In this document: piece by piece, positions 1-7,931 of the stretch
How the letters are laid out: each line of letters starts with the position of its first letter
Position numbering within the stretch: position 1 is the stretch's first letter
From: Amoebophrya sp. AT5.2
Taxonomy: Eukaryota > Sar > Dinophyceae > Syndiniales > Amoebophryaceae
NCBI GenBank assembly: GCA_005223375.1
Contig: RXOD01005088.1
Location: forward strand, 1-15,977
Length of the DNA stretch: 15,977 bases
Direction: 5' to 3'
The notes under the pieces: model-generated
Told to the model about the DNA's origin: nothing
Seen by the model: the letters and a program-made list of their open reading frames with translations, nothing else
Databases searched by the model: none
Made by a program: the position numbers and the translations under genes

Positions 1-255
1 CGGCGGCGGCGCGCCGACTTTCATGTTCGCCTTCACGACTGGCACGGCCTTCGCGCCAGCTTTGGCCTTCGCTTTCGCCTTGGCCTTGGCCTTAGCTTTC
101 GCCGGGGGCGGAGCCTTGAACATAGCCGCTTTCGCCGGAATCATCGGGGGCGGCGCCTTGAACATCGCCGCTTTCGCCGGAATCATCGGCGGCGCCTTGA
201 ACATGGCTGCCTTGCCAGCCTTGGCCGGCACTTTAGGCATCGCCTTAGGCGGCAT
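1..255 (-). CDS. Lys/Ala/Pro-rich repeat protein, N-terminal part (runs off the left edge)
   Basis: Read on the minus strand from the ATG at 253-255, the frame stays open for 85 codons to the window edge, so only the N-terminus is present. The product is almost entirely Lys, Ala, Pro, Met, Phe and Val. It opens MPPKAMPKVPAKAGKAA, then carries three copies of the block AMFKAPP, the first two full copies followed by a MIPAKA spacer, then a run of alternating Lys-Ala (PPPAKAKAKAKAKAKAK) and GAKAVPVVKANMKVGAPPP. This basic, low-complexity composition resembles histone-H1-like tails or Pro-rich scaffold segments, but no domain is visible and I assign no function. The gene is co-oriented with all others in the window. 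An ordinary plus-strand ORF also covers the stretch, but it reads as an Ala/Phe/Gly shadow of the repeats. The start is inferred from the first ATG after upstream stops; an upstream exon cannot be excluded. Confidence 0.6.
   Translation of the reverse strand, partial: MPPKAMPKVPAKAGKAAMFKAPPMIPAKAAMFKAPPPMIPAKAAMFKAPPPAKAKAKAKAKAKAKAGAKAVPVVKANMKVGAPPP
113..220 (-). repeat. Coding tandem repeat, about 42 bp and 39 bp units
   Basis: The plus-strand string GCCTTGAACAT starts at 113, 155 and 194, giving unit lengths of 42 and 39 bp. The first two units are nearly identical over their length and the third diverges after about 20 bp. The 3-bp difference is the loss of one Pro codon, so the reading frame is kept. 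On the minus strand each unit encodes AMFKAPP plus a Pro/Ile/Ala/Lys spacer. The near-identity suggests recent expansion by slippage or unequal exchange. Confidence 0.85.
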
Positions 256-1047
256 GGTGGAATGCGACGCAGCACAAGAAGAGTATGTATGCGATTGCGA
301 GTGATAGACGTCAAGAGCTTGAGCCCGAGAAGCGTGCCTTTTGGTGCCTATGAGTGGCCTATAACGCTTTGGTATATCCACAAAGAAGCCTGTGCTGGCG
401 AGATCGAGAGAAGACGACAGGTAGTCGTCGAGCACCATCGACACGAGGAAGCGCGGCGTCGACGCTGGCGTCGGCGCTGCTTTATCATCCACATATTCGG
501 TAGATTTTTTGGACCGCCAACAAGAGGGATCCATACATCGATCGATTTGAAAGCAGCTGGTATTTAAGAAATGAATTCGACCAGCGGGCTTGTCGCGCGT
601 GCTTTGCGATGAAAGGTCGTACGGTGACGCCTTATTCAGATCTGTACTGAGAGCCTCGTATCCAACGGAGAGCAAGTTCGGGTGCGCCCTGGGGCGCGCC
701 TTCAAAAACAATTTTTCGAAAAGGAATCGGGCGCCAGAGTGATGCGGTGCGCTGCGTCAAGCAGACTCGTAAAAATTACGCCATTTTTTTGCACCTTCCT
801 CGTGGCGGGGGCGGCGAAGTGCGCCGCGAGTCAACTGCGGCTACCAACGACTGCCAGTAGGTGACGGGTAGCGCCGACGGCCTGCCGAAGGAATAGAATC
901 CGGCGGCGCGAGCGCAGAGAGCAAAACAGCTCCTGCGAAATGAGGACCACCCCGACTGTGGGGGAGAATCCTATGCCCCACGCACTACGGCGCGTTGGAT
1001 GGGCGTAAGCGGAGCGATCGCATTCGGGCGGCAGAGAAACTCAAGCA

Positions 1048-1094
1048 CGTGGTTAGCGCTCTAGTTTTACTGACCGAGGTCGCGTGGTTAGCGC
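1048..1094. repeat. 12-bp direct repeat, 35 bp apart
   Basis: The sequence CGTGGTTAGCGC occurs at 1048-1059 and again at 1083-1094. The flanks on the right partly agree (CTCTAGT against CCTCGT). There is no gene at this place. It could be a small duplication scar; its significance is unknown. Confidence 0.6.
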
Positions 1095-1348
1095 CCTCGT
1101 CCAAAAACAATCACACCCGCAGCTCCAAACATCGATCCACGATGTCATCGCGCTGCTGGTTGTCGCTGGCAGTCTGTCCGACTGGCAACGACAGTACTCG
1201 ACTACGGCGAGCACGGGCTGCGGGTGACGCGCTTGTGTAGCCTGAGCCGCACAGCGATCGCTCACAAACCCTACGGGGAACGACATCGTCTGTCGAACAC
1301 CGTTCCCCGCGAGGCAGGGCGCTGACAAGTGCAAATGCAAAATCAGCG

Positions 1349-1377
1349 CTGACTAGAATGCGACGCTTTCTAGTCAG
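1349..1377. repeat. Perfect inverted repeat, 10-bp arms, 9-nt loop
   Basis: CTGACTAGAA at 1349-1358 is followed after nine bases by its exact reverse complement TTCTAGTCAG at 1368-1377. The arms pair perfectly and would form a hairpin in RNA from either strand. There is no T-run behind it and the setting is eukaryotic, so a bacterial-type terminator is not implied. It may be a structured RNA element or the remnant of a small palindromic insertion. Confidence 0.7.
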
Positions 1378-1459
1378 GGCAAGCACGAAGCAGTCCGGGT
1401 GAGACAACAACGTGTGTCCACCCCACACTGAGTGGTGGGTGGACGGAGCTCCCGCGCAG

Positions 1460-1582
1460 CAATCCATGCTGGGGGAAGGCGCTCCTACGCGTACGAAGAC
1501 CAATCCATGGCTCCGGCGTGTCCCATTCCGAAACGACACAACAATCCATGTTGCGCCGGTGCAGTCCCTGCACCGTCTCGAA
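1460..1582. repeat. Degenerate 41-bp periodic element, three units
   Basis: The nonamer CAATCCATG starts at 1460, 1501 and 1542, exactly 41 bp apart each time. The rest of each unit is only weakly conserved, so this looks like an old, diverged tandem repeat. As 41 is not a multiple of three, conserved protein repeats in one frame are not expected. The interval lies in a region without a supported gene. Confidence 0.5.
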
Positions 1583-2280
1583 ATGGCTCGGAGCACTTAT
1601 TTGCACTTGCGACCTACGCGATGTGAAACAAATAAATGGCGTACTCCTCCCGGGCAGAAAAACAGCGCACCAGCCTCGCTGGGCGTCGCGATCCTACCCG
1701 GAGAGACCTTGTTTGCCCGGCTTCGTCCCCCGGGGATCGCGGCGCCTCACGTGCGCTGCGATCTAAATGGCCGTAAAGCAAGCTTCAAATTCAACATAAA
1801 GTTGTTTAGTATCTTCAGTACGCGCGGCTTCCTTGTTGACCAGGATGCACATGCAAGGGGCACGCAAAAAAACGAAGCTACAGTTTTCACATCACAACAG
1901 GGACAGCGACAAGGAATACGCTGATTAAAGCGGAAGTTGTGAGCAATTATCGCTTCAGAGCCTCCGTTCGACTACACGACGATCACGGATGCACACGAGA
2001 TGTGGGTCGAGCGTTGCCGTGCTTTTGCTGTCCAGGAACAAGGAGGACGCCACCGCGCCAAAGCAGCGTCTGCGAGATGTAGGGACTGCCACGGCAGAAC
2101 GGGGGCACCCTGCAAAGTGAGGCCGAGGGCAAGAAGCCCTTCATAAAATTTCACATCATCGATCACCAGATGATAAATTGTTGTAAATCGATGGTATACT
2201 AGTGAGAGTGAGTGTCGTGGTGCACCACCAGTGTCGCAATCGCAGCAGAGTATCTATTCCGACGATGATCACTTACATCC

Positions 2281-3396
2281 TCACGCTCCCGTGCGCTGTA
2301 GGCCTTCGCGCACCGCGTCGATTTCTTCAAGTAGGCTGCGCACGTCCAAAGCAGGGTCCGCGGCGCAGCCGCCCGAGTTAGAAGTGCTAGAAGTACCGCA
2401 CCTGTTTAGTATGTTCGTGTACAACTACAACAACGTCGCCGAGTGGATGACGTGTCTTTCTATCAAAAGAAAAAAATTTGAATTCGCCGACGCTGAAAAG
2501 GTTTGGAGGTGTCTGTAGTACCACCAGTCTGAACCTGAAGATCGAGACAATAGTACTAAAAAAGTAAGTGAGTAAGTAAGTAAGTACGCAGTGTTCTCCT
2601 TCTCCTCGCAGAGCCGTTTCTCACTTGAAATTCCTGGTGTGTTTTTGCTCGACGTCGCTGCACCAGTGCCTCGGCTCTGGCTTTGTGGATGACTATGATC
2701 CTGGTTCTCTACCTCTACGTTCTGGACCTGGTTGCGGCTATGGTCGTTCCCGTTGTAGTCCGTCCCCTGCACAACTACTTCGTCAGACTCAGACTCCAGC
2801 ATATCGACGTCGCTTCGCGGTGACTGGTGGGTCAGTAGTTGTTCACGGTTGTGCTGGGTCAGTAGTTGCTCAGTGCAGTTCCCGACCTTCCTGCTCGTGG
2901 CATTAGCAAAAATATCGCTGTTTGTGTCTTGTGCCGTTTCTAGAAGCGTGTTGTTGAGGTTGACGCGGTGGTTCTGGTTTTGATTTTTGTCGTTGTATTT
3001 TCCGTTACCGTTCCCCGCCCACGACAGCGAATTCGAACACTCTGTGAGAAAAAGACCATACTGGCGAACCACAGAAGCACTGTGTCCTGGCGGGTCGTTT
3101 GCCTCATAACCTCGTCGCGAGATACGAATATCACAGCGAAGATCTTCTTCATCCGGGCGGCAGCTTTCTTGAAGATGACCATCGTCCCTTAAGTTGTTCG
3201 CCTTCGCACCGCTCCCGCTTGGGCTCGTCGCCCGCTGCCTTCGTCGCCACTCGTGGTCCTGCTCCTGCACAGGTGGAGCGCGCGCGTGTCCGTCGCCAAC
3301 AGCTTTCAGGTAGCGCGAAATCTTGGTCTTCAATTCTTCGCAGGCGTCGTCGAAGCCCTGCTGGACATGGCGAGAGGAAGGCGCGGGGGCGTGCAT
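2281..3396 (-). CDS. Unrecognised N/Q/S-rich protein, two exons (join 3396-2588, 2401-2281)
   Basis: Exon 1 runs from the ATG at 3394-3396 to 2588 and exon 2 from 2401 to the TGA at 2281-2283. Donor GC|GTACTT and acceptor ACTAAACAG|G leave matching phases (2 nt + 1 nt), giving 309 residues. The N-terminal third has a helical stretch (GFDDACEELKTKISRYLKAV). The middle is hydrophilic, rich in Asn, Gln, Asp and His (NGNGKYNDKNQNQN, NQVQNVEVENQDHSHPQSQS), and looks disordered. Exon 2 adds a Cys/Ser/Gly linker and a short amphipathic helix (ALDVRSLLEEIDAVREGLQ) before the stop, which argues that the splice is real. I recognise no family. In-frame sequence upstream (to about 3441) has no ATG. A weaker alternative splits the intron into two very short ones (about 45 and 60 nt) and also keeps frame. 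Confidence 0.55.
2402..2587 (-). other. Intron of the N/Q/S-rich gene (186 bp)
   Basis: The minus strand starts GTACTTAC and ends CATACTAAACAG, followed by G. ACTAAAC is a good branch-point-like string close to the acceptor. Reading straight through would replace the acidic helix of exon 2 with the segment LLTYSLTFLVLLSRSS and an Arg/His-rich tail, which is unlike the rest of the protein. The splice phases agree. Predicted from sequence only. Confidence 0.6.
2564..2587. repeat. GTAA-type microsatellite at the donor site
   Basis: Six imperfect tetranucleotide units (GTAA with one GTGA) fill 2564-2587 on the plus strand. On the minus strand the array reads GTACTTACTTACTTAC, so its first bases form the predicted 5' splice site of the intron. 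In the opposite orientation the array consists of overlapping GTAAGT donor-like motifs. Confidence 0.8.
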
Positions 3397-4091
3397 TGAT
3401 TCAACGAACAGCGAACTGCGAACAGGAACAGAAAAATGCAACAGAGCTTAAGTTAACGAAAACCAACGAGGGCGCAGCAGCAAGACTTCGCAAACACAAC
3501 CTAGTACGCGATCAATCATCTATGGCATCGTTTAATCTAGGCTAAGACTAAACGTTGCAACGAAATAGCATCCGAAGTGGTCAAAGCCGATTTGGTCGCT
3601 CTTCCCTCAAACGCAGCACTTCTCACCGTCTATTGGTTTCCACTGCGACTACACCTACAGGTACAGTCAGGTAAAGCATATAGCAAAAGCATGAATTTGA
3701 CACGTAAGAGTGAGTACTCGTCCTGAAGATGCTAAAGGTAGTGCGCCGCGGACGAACTTCAATCAGCACCATAGAGGCTGCGGCTCGCAGGAGCTGAGGT
3801 GCCCTATCTAGAGTGCTGAAAGTTAAACTTTGTTTTTCGTTCTTGTAGTCTGTTTGTTTCGATGCAGTCCGGGGCTGCTCAAATACGCCAGAAGTATGTT
3901 CGTGTTTCAGTCGGATTTAGTGCGGGATGCATTCATATACGCTTTTTGCTTACGCTTTGGCCCGGCGCCCCCTCCGTCTACAACACGCATTTTGGCTCCG
4001 CCCGCTCTTTTTGTCAATTTTATTGTTCGCCCAGGAAACTTTCTCTCGCCTCCCGCTCCCCGCCCCCCGACCGTCGTCTCTACAAACATAG
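3397..4091. other. Intergenic, no gene seen
   Basis: This interval separates the 3' end of the TYW3-TYW2 gene from the start of the N/Q/S-rich gene. Overlapping plus-strand ORFs at 3830-4134 are short, in two frames, and show no domain. A pyrimidine-rich acceptor-like site (TGTTCGCAG) lies at about 3418-3426 on the minus strand, upstream of the N/Q/S-rich gene, and could accept a leader exon or a trans-spliced leader. I see no clear polyadenylation or promoter element. Confidence 0.45.
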
Positions 4092-7000
4092 CTACATCGG
4101 CTGTGTGATCGTGAAGATGGCCGCTCCCACGTAAATCTGCGTGTCGTAAACCAAATGGTTCACTCGCGGGGCGTAGGATTTCACGCTTTCGATGTGCGCG
4201 AGCTCCACCTCGACGCTGGGGCCGCCGTCCACGTAGCAGTCACTGTCGTTCGCCAAGCCGCTTATGACTTTTTCCCGCATCAGTCGCCGCACTTCGCGCA
4301 CGATTTTCTCCCCGAAGGCTCGCTCCCCCCCCTCTGCGACGTTCTCGTGGATGTGCAGCGTGTACCGACGAAACCACCCTTCCCTCACAGGAAGGTTCTT
4401 CGTATCGAGACAACCGATCGCCGTTCCCCAGTACGCGACCGTGCTCGGCAGAAGGCCCAGGACGACGCGATCGGCGACGTTCGCCGGAGCGGAAACCCGG
4501 CAGTCGCCCTGTAGGATGTAAACCTTCTGCTCCCGGATTCTGGCCGCGGCGGCCTTTTCCTGCTTCCACCGATCAACACGCAGTGACAGCGCGGTCGCAG
4601 TAACGCCGCTGGTCGTGATCATCCCGTCCGCCGAACCTCCGGAAAACAGCGGCAGCTCCTCTATCGCCGTCTTTATCAGGCGTCTGCTGCACCTCCGCAA
4701 AAACCCGCGGCCACGACCTTCGCCACCATGATCCTGCTGTGCGTCTAATACCGCTGCAGGGGGAGCAGGGGGTGAACTTGGGGGGTCGACGTGGTTGGAC
4801 TTGGAGGAATTCGCGCTGCGACTACTCGCAGGGCTTGGCTCGCTCAGCGCGACCATCTCCTCGCTCGCCACGTGGAAGTTTAACTTCAGGCCGCGCTTGA
4901 GACCTTCGACGGAGGCCGGATTCCACTCGCAGGCGTACAGTTCTTGCACGGGGCCGAACTTCAACATCGGCAGCGTCCAGTACCCAATCCCAGCGAACAA
5001 ATCGACCACCACCTCCCACTCCACGGGGCAAACCTGCCTCTTGGCCCCCTCGCCCACGCCTCTATCTTCCTTCGACAGCGACAACATGATGCTGTCCGAA
5101 AAATATTCGTTCTGGACGCGGATCTTTTCCTTTATGTTTCCTGTGGAGAACATAGTTTGCTCCACGTTGTAGGTGTATTTGATGCCGTTGTCGACGACGA
5201 TGTTCCACGGGTCGAGTTTGATGTCGTTGCTCATCGTCCCTTGCTGCCGCTCGTTGTGGAACGCAACCTGCAGCTCGGAACGGGCCGTCTCGATCCGCCG
5301 CCGCAGCTCGAGGACGATTTCCGCTGGTAGAGCTTGTGTTTGTCCTCGCGTAACGGTGTCAGCTGCACTTCCTCGAACAAAAACTGATGCGGTAGCCGCG
5401 ACTGCCTCTGCCTCTGCCGCTGCGGAGATACTATTTTTACTTTCAGTTTTAGTGCTCGCATCTTCTACCCCTCCTTGTTGGTGTTGATGGTTGCGCACTT
5501 GGACGAAGATCTTTACGGCGGACGGACTCCGGAAGGCGTCGTCGTTGATGTGGCCGCGGCGGGCGATCGCTGTGACGTTCTGGTTTTTTTTCCGGAACCA
5601 CAACAGGGTTAACGCCCAGCACATTTTTTCCACGAAGGCGTGCGCCGACCCTGTGTCGACCACATCATGCCCAGGATCCACCTGCCACGGACAAAAGTCG
5701 CAGTCTGAGACAAAAGCCACCTGGCCGTGGATCGTGTACTTTTCATCCTCCAGAAAACGACCCAGTGTCTTCGGATCTACTTCCACGCAGCGCTTGGCCT
5801 CGACCAAGTGTGGCAGCAGCGCTCGGGGCCCGAGCGGAGGTTCGGGCAGCCCGACCACCTGGAGGACTGACAGTGCTTTGCTGAGGTAGTCCCGAAGTTT
5901 CATGTCCTTCGGACTTGTGTTCATCTTATTAAGACCCACGACGATGGAGTCGACCGCGCAGGGAAGAAGCATGCCTTCCAGCAGGTACTGCCCCCATTTT
6001 GGGTCCTCGAAAGTCCAAGACTTCTCCTGCCGTGAGATGCTGTGGTGCGCCAGAAAGCGGAAAAGATCGAGCGGAGAAAGTTTAAGTTTTTCAGTCCCAT
6101 TTGTTCCAGCGCCAGGGCGGAGGTTCGTCATCGTGTGCCTCAGGCGGACAAGTTCGTCCTCCCAACCCAAGTCCACGACGTCCGGTGGCGGTGGCGGTCC
6201 AGCTGCAGGCTTTAACAATGGTGTCGAGTAAGCGTGTTTTTCCCCCCCGGCGGCGGAGGAGCTGCCACCTGCACGATGATCCGGAACTTCCACCGCGAGC
6301 TGAATTCGTTGAAAAAACTCTTGGTAATGAATGGCGATACACCCCCGCACTTCTTCATTTTTGAGCTCCGGAGCGTGTGCGGGAAACCAAAAGGCTGCCG
6401 CCTTTTCCCAAACGGTGGCCCGCGCGACATTTGCGTCCGTCTCGGTGCTGAAACTTTGCGGGACCACGAACATCATGTCCTTCTCCTGGTCTTGCAGCGC
6501 GAGCCTGAGCACTGGGATTCGTCGAGTCCCCTCGGTCAGCAGCTCCGTTAGGCACGCCATTTCTCTCACCTCCTTTTGCTTCCCAGGCGTGCTTGTATCC
6601 AGTCCCACCAGGAGGAAATCGCACCTTTTGCGCGGGTCGCAGCCCAACGGCTTCACGCCGAAAGCCTTGTCGAACAAATGGTATTGCTGCAAACTGTCCT
6701 TCCACTGTTTCGCTCGCTGTTTCGGCACGAGCAACGCCCAAGCCCAACAGAGGGATTCAGAAGCTGCGCCATCTACCGCGGGAGTTTTGGGAACCGCTCC
6801 TGCCGCTGTTCCTCGCGAAGATGTTCCAGCAGCACACCTTCCCGCAGCACAGTCTCCTGCTCCCCCACTGGCGGCGGCAGCAGCATCAAGGAGTTCAGGG
6901 CCGGACGTGAGTGGTACTTCTCCTGCGTCGTTGGTAACGGAGGAAGTAGATGAAGAAGCAGATGTCGAAGCAGTTGCCGTCGGGAATTCCGCTGTGAGCA

Positions 7001-7931
7001 GGGCGAAGAACTTGTCGATGCGCTTTCGGTTTTTTTCGAACCGCTGCACGGCCTCGCATACCCAAAAGCCCAGCAGCTCGCGGGTCAGCAGGTGCAGCCG
7101 GACGGGAACGCACAGCCCGAACGCAGTCGTACGGATGTGCACCATGAAGCGGTTCTTGCCGCCCACGCAAATGCCGCTCTCCCGATACCCAGCCTGCTGC
7201 GCAACTTTCAGCAAACGCTGCGCAGCCGCTAAATCCACCGCCTCCACGTGCAACAGGAAGGGCTCGAAAAGAAAGTCAATCGCATCTTCACTGTGAATGT
7301 TGTTTCCACCACAGCTGTTCACCTCGTCCGGTCTTGTAGGAGCGCCCGATGGTCGTGCGTCGAAAATCGCCATCCAGATCTCTTCTGCCAGGGCCGGTGG
7401 AGAAAGCCTATCCGGCTCGTGGTCCACAAAGATCCACGACCCGCCCTTGTCGGAAGTGGCGGGTGGAGGTGCAGATGAGGCAGCTCCTGCCGCGATGTTG
7501 ACCGAAGGAGCTGGCGCTGCATCTCGTGGAGTCGCAGCGCTCGTAGACGGGGTTATCGGTTGGGCGCCGCCGCCGCCGGCACGATCCGCCTCGGTACAAC
7601 TAGTTCCAGAGCCGACACCAGTGGTGACCACAGCTAGGCCTTCCTCTTCCACGACATGCGCGAATCGTTCGTAATCCTTAATATCCTTTTCCGTGTCACC
7701 GGCTTGTTCATTGCCGTGGATGGCTACGACTCCTTGCTTCCGAAAGACTGCAATGCGGCCAGAGCACGAGGAGGTGGTAAGGAGCTCCGGTCGCGAGTTG
7801 ATGTAGATCAGGAGGTCTAAGATCGGTCGGTCTAAAGACCCCTTGGGCGACTTGTCCACGCTGTACCAAGCGGCCTTGCGCTCAGCAAACAAGCGTCGCT
7901 CGGTGGCCGTAATTTTATTCGACGAGGACAT
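4092..7931 (-). CDS. TYW3-TYW2 fusion: wybutosine-synthesis enzyme of tRNA-Phe
   Basis: A single uninterrupted frame of 1279 codons, ATG at 7929-7931 and TAG at 4092-4094. Residues about 10-312 are a TYW3 methyltransferase: SPKGSLD (28-34), TTSSCSGRI (52-60), SWIFVDHE (165-172), FEPFLLHV (222-229), GYRESGICVG (248-257), and the FEKNRKRIDKF helix. Residues about 390-1270 are TYW2, the aminocarboxypropyl transferase: WALLVPK (398-404), LGWEDELVRL (588-597), DNGIKYTYNVEQTMFSTGN (914-932), EKIRVQ (935-940), VVDLFAGIGYWTLP (975-988), CEWNP (1001-1005), GDCR (1142-1145), ADRVVLGLLPS (1153-1163) and SVKSYAPRVNHL at the C-terminus. By family knowledge, TYW2 transfers the 3-amino-3-carboxypropyl group of AdoMet to the imG-14 base at position 37 and TYW3 then N-methylates the product, so consecutive steps sit on one chain. 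Low-complexity linkers occur at about 78-163, 313-390 and 548-585. A large insertion splits the TYW2 catalytic domain (about 1020-1135). The next codons upstream of ATG are open but lack another ATG. Confidence 0.93.
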   Translation of the reverse strand: MSSSNKITATERRLFAERKAAWYSVDKSPKGSLDRPILDLLIYINSRPELLTTSSCSGRIAVFRKQGVVAIHGNEQAGDTEKDIKDYERFAHVVEEEGLAVVTTGVGSGTSCTEADRAGGGGAQPITPSTSAATPRDAAPAPSVNIAAGAASSAPPPATSDKGGSWIFVDHEPDRLSPPALAEEIWMAIFDARPSGAPTRPDEVNSCGGNNIHSEDAIDFLFEPFLLHVEAVDLAAAQRLLKVAQQAGYRESGICVGGKNRFMVHIRTTAFGLCVPVRLHLLTRELLGFWVCEAVQRFEKNRKRIDKFFALLTAEFPTATASTSASSSTSSVTNDAGEVPLTSGPELLDAAAAASGGAGDCAAGRCAAGTSSRGTAAGAVPKTPAVDGAASESLCWAWALLVPKQRAKQWKDSLQQYHLFDKAFGVKPLGCDPRKRCDFLLVGLDTSTPGKQKEVREMACLTELLTEGTRRIPVLRLALQDQEKDMMFVVPQSFSTETDANVARATVWEKAAAFWFPAHAPELKNEEVRGCIAIHYQEFFQRIQLAVEVPDHRAGGSSSAAGGEKHAYSTPLLKPAAGPPPPPDVVDLGWEDELVRLRHTMTNLRPGAGTNGTEKLKLSPLDLFRFLAHHSISRQEKSWTFEDPKWGQYLLEGMLLPCAVDSIVVGLNKMNTSPKDMKLRDYLSKALSVLQVVGLPEPPLGPRALLPHLVEAKRCVEVDPKTLGRFLEDEKYTIHGQVAFVSDCDFCPWQVDPGHDVVDTGSAHAFVEKMCWALTLLWFRKKNQNVTAIARRGHINDDAFRSPSAVKIFVQVRNHQHQQGGVEDASTKTESKNSISAAAEAEAVAATASVFVRGSAADTVTRGQTQALPAEIVLELRRRIETARSELQVAFHNERQQGTMSNDIKLDPWNIVVDNGIKYTYNVEQTMFSTGNIKEKIRVQNEYFSDSIMLSLSKEDRGVGEGAKRQVCPVEWEVVVDLFAGIGYWTLPMLKFGPVQELYACEWNPASVEGLKRGLKLNFHVASEEMVALSEPSPASSRSANSSKSNHVDPPSSPPAPPAAVLDAQQDHGGEGRGRGFLRRCSRRLIKTAIEELPLFSGGSADGMITTSGVTATALSLRVDRWKQEKAAAARIREQKVYILQGDCRVSAPANVADRVVLGLLPSTVAYWGTAIGCLDTKNLPVREGWFRRYTLHIHENVAEGGERAFGEKIVREVRRLMREKVISGLANDSDCYVDGGPSVEVELAHIESVKSYAPRVNHLVYDTQIYVGAAIFTITQPM

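Larger units (their letters stand above)
256..2280. other. About 2 kb without a supported gene
   Basis: No reading frame here has recognisable domains or a composition like the genes nearby. Several overlapping ORFs of 60-170 codons occur on both strands (for example 1412-1924 plus and 1111-1596 minus), but they are mutually antisense and rich in Arg, Cys and His, as expected of non-coding GC-rich sequence. The interval holds a 12-bp direct repeat, a 10-bp-arm hairpin and a 41-bp periodic element, listed separately. Part of it should be the upstream region of the Lys/Ala/Pro gene and the 3' flank of the gene ending at 2281. A minus-strand GTAAGT donor motif at about 2265-2270 lies just past that gene's stop codon. 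Confidence 0.5.

Noticed and set aside
1412..1924. 170-codon plus-strand ORF and the overlapping 161-codon minus-strand ORF at 1111-1596
   Set aside because: They overlap in antisense, have no domain or consistent composition, and cover the 41-bp periodic element.
3988..3998. CATTTTGGCTC, matching 11 bases of the dinoflagellate spliced leader
   Set aside because: The match is short, the flanks do not fit the leader, and it lies on the plus strand with no plus-strand gene downstream. Probably chance.
6331..7296. 321-codon plus-strand ORF
   Set aside because: Fully antisense to the TYW3-TYW2 frame, which has clear domain motifs. The plus product is low-complexity Ser/Ala/Arg.
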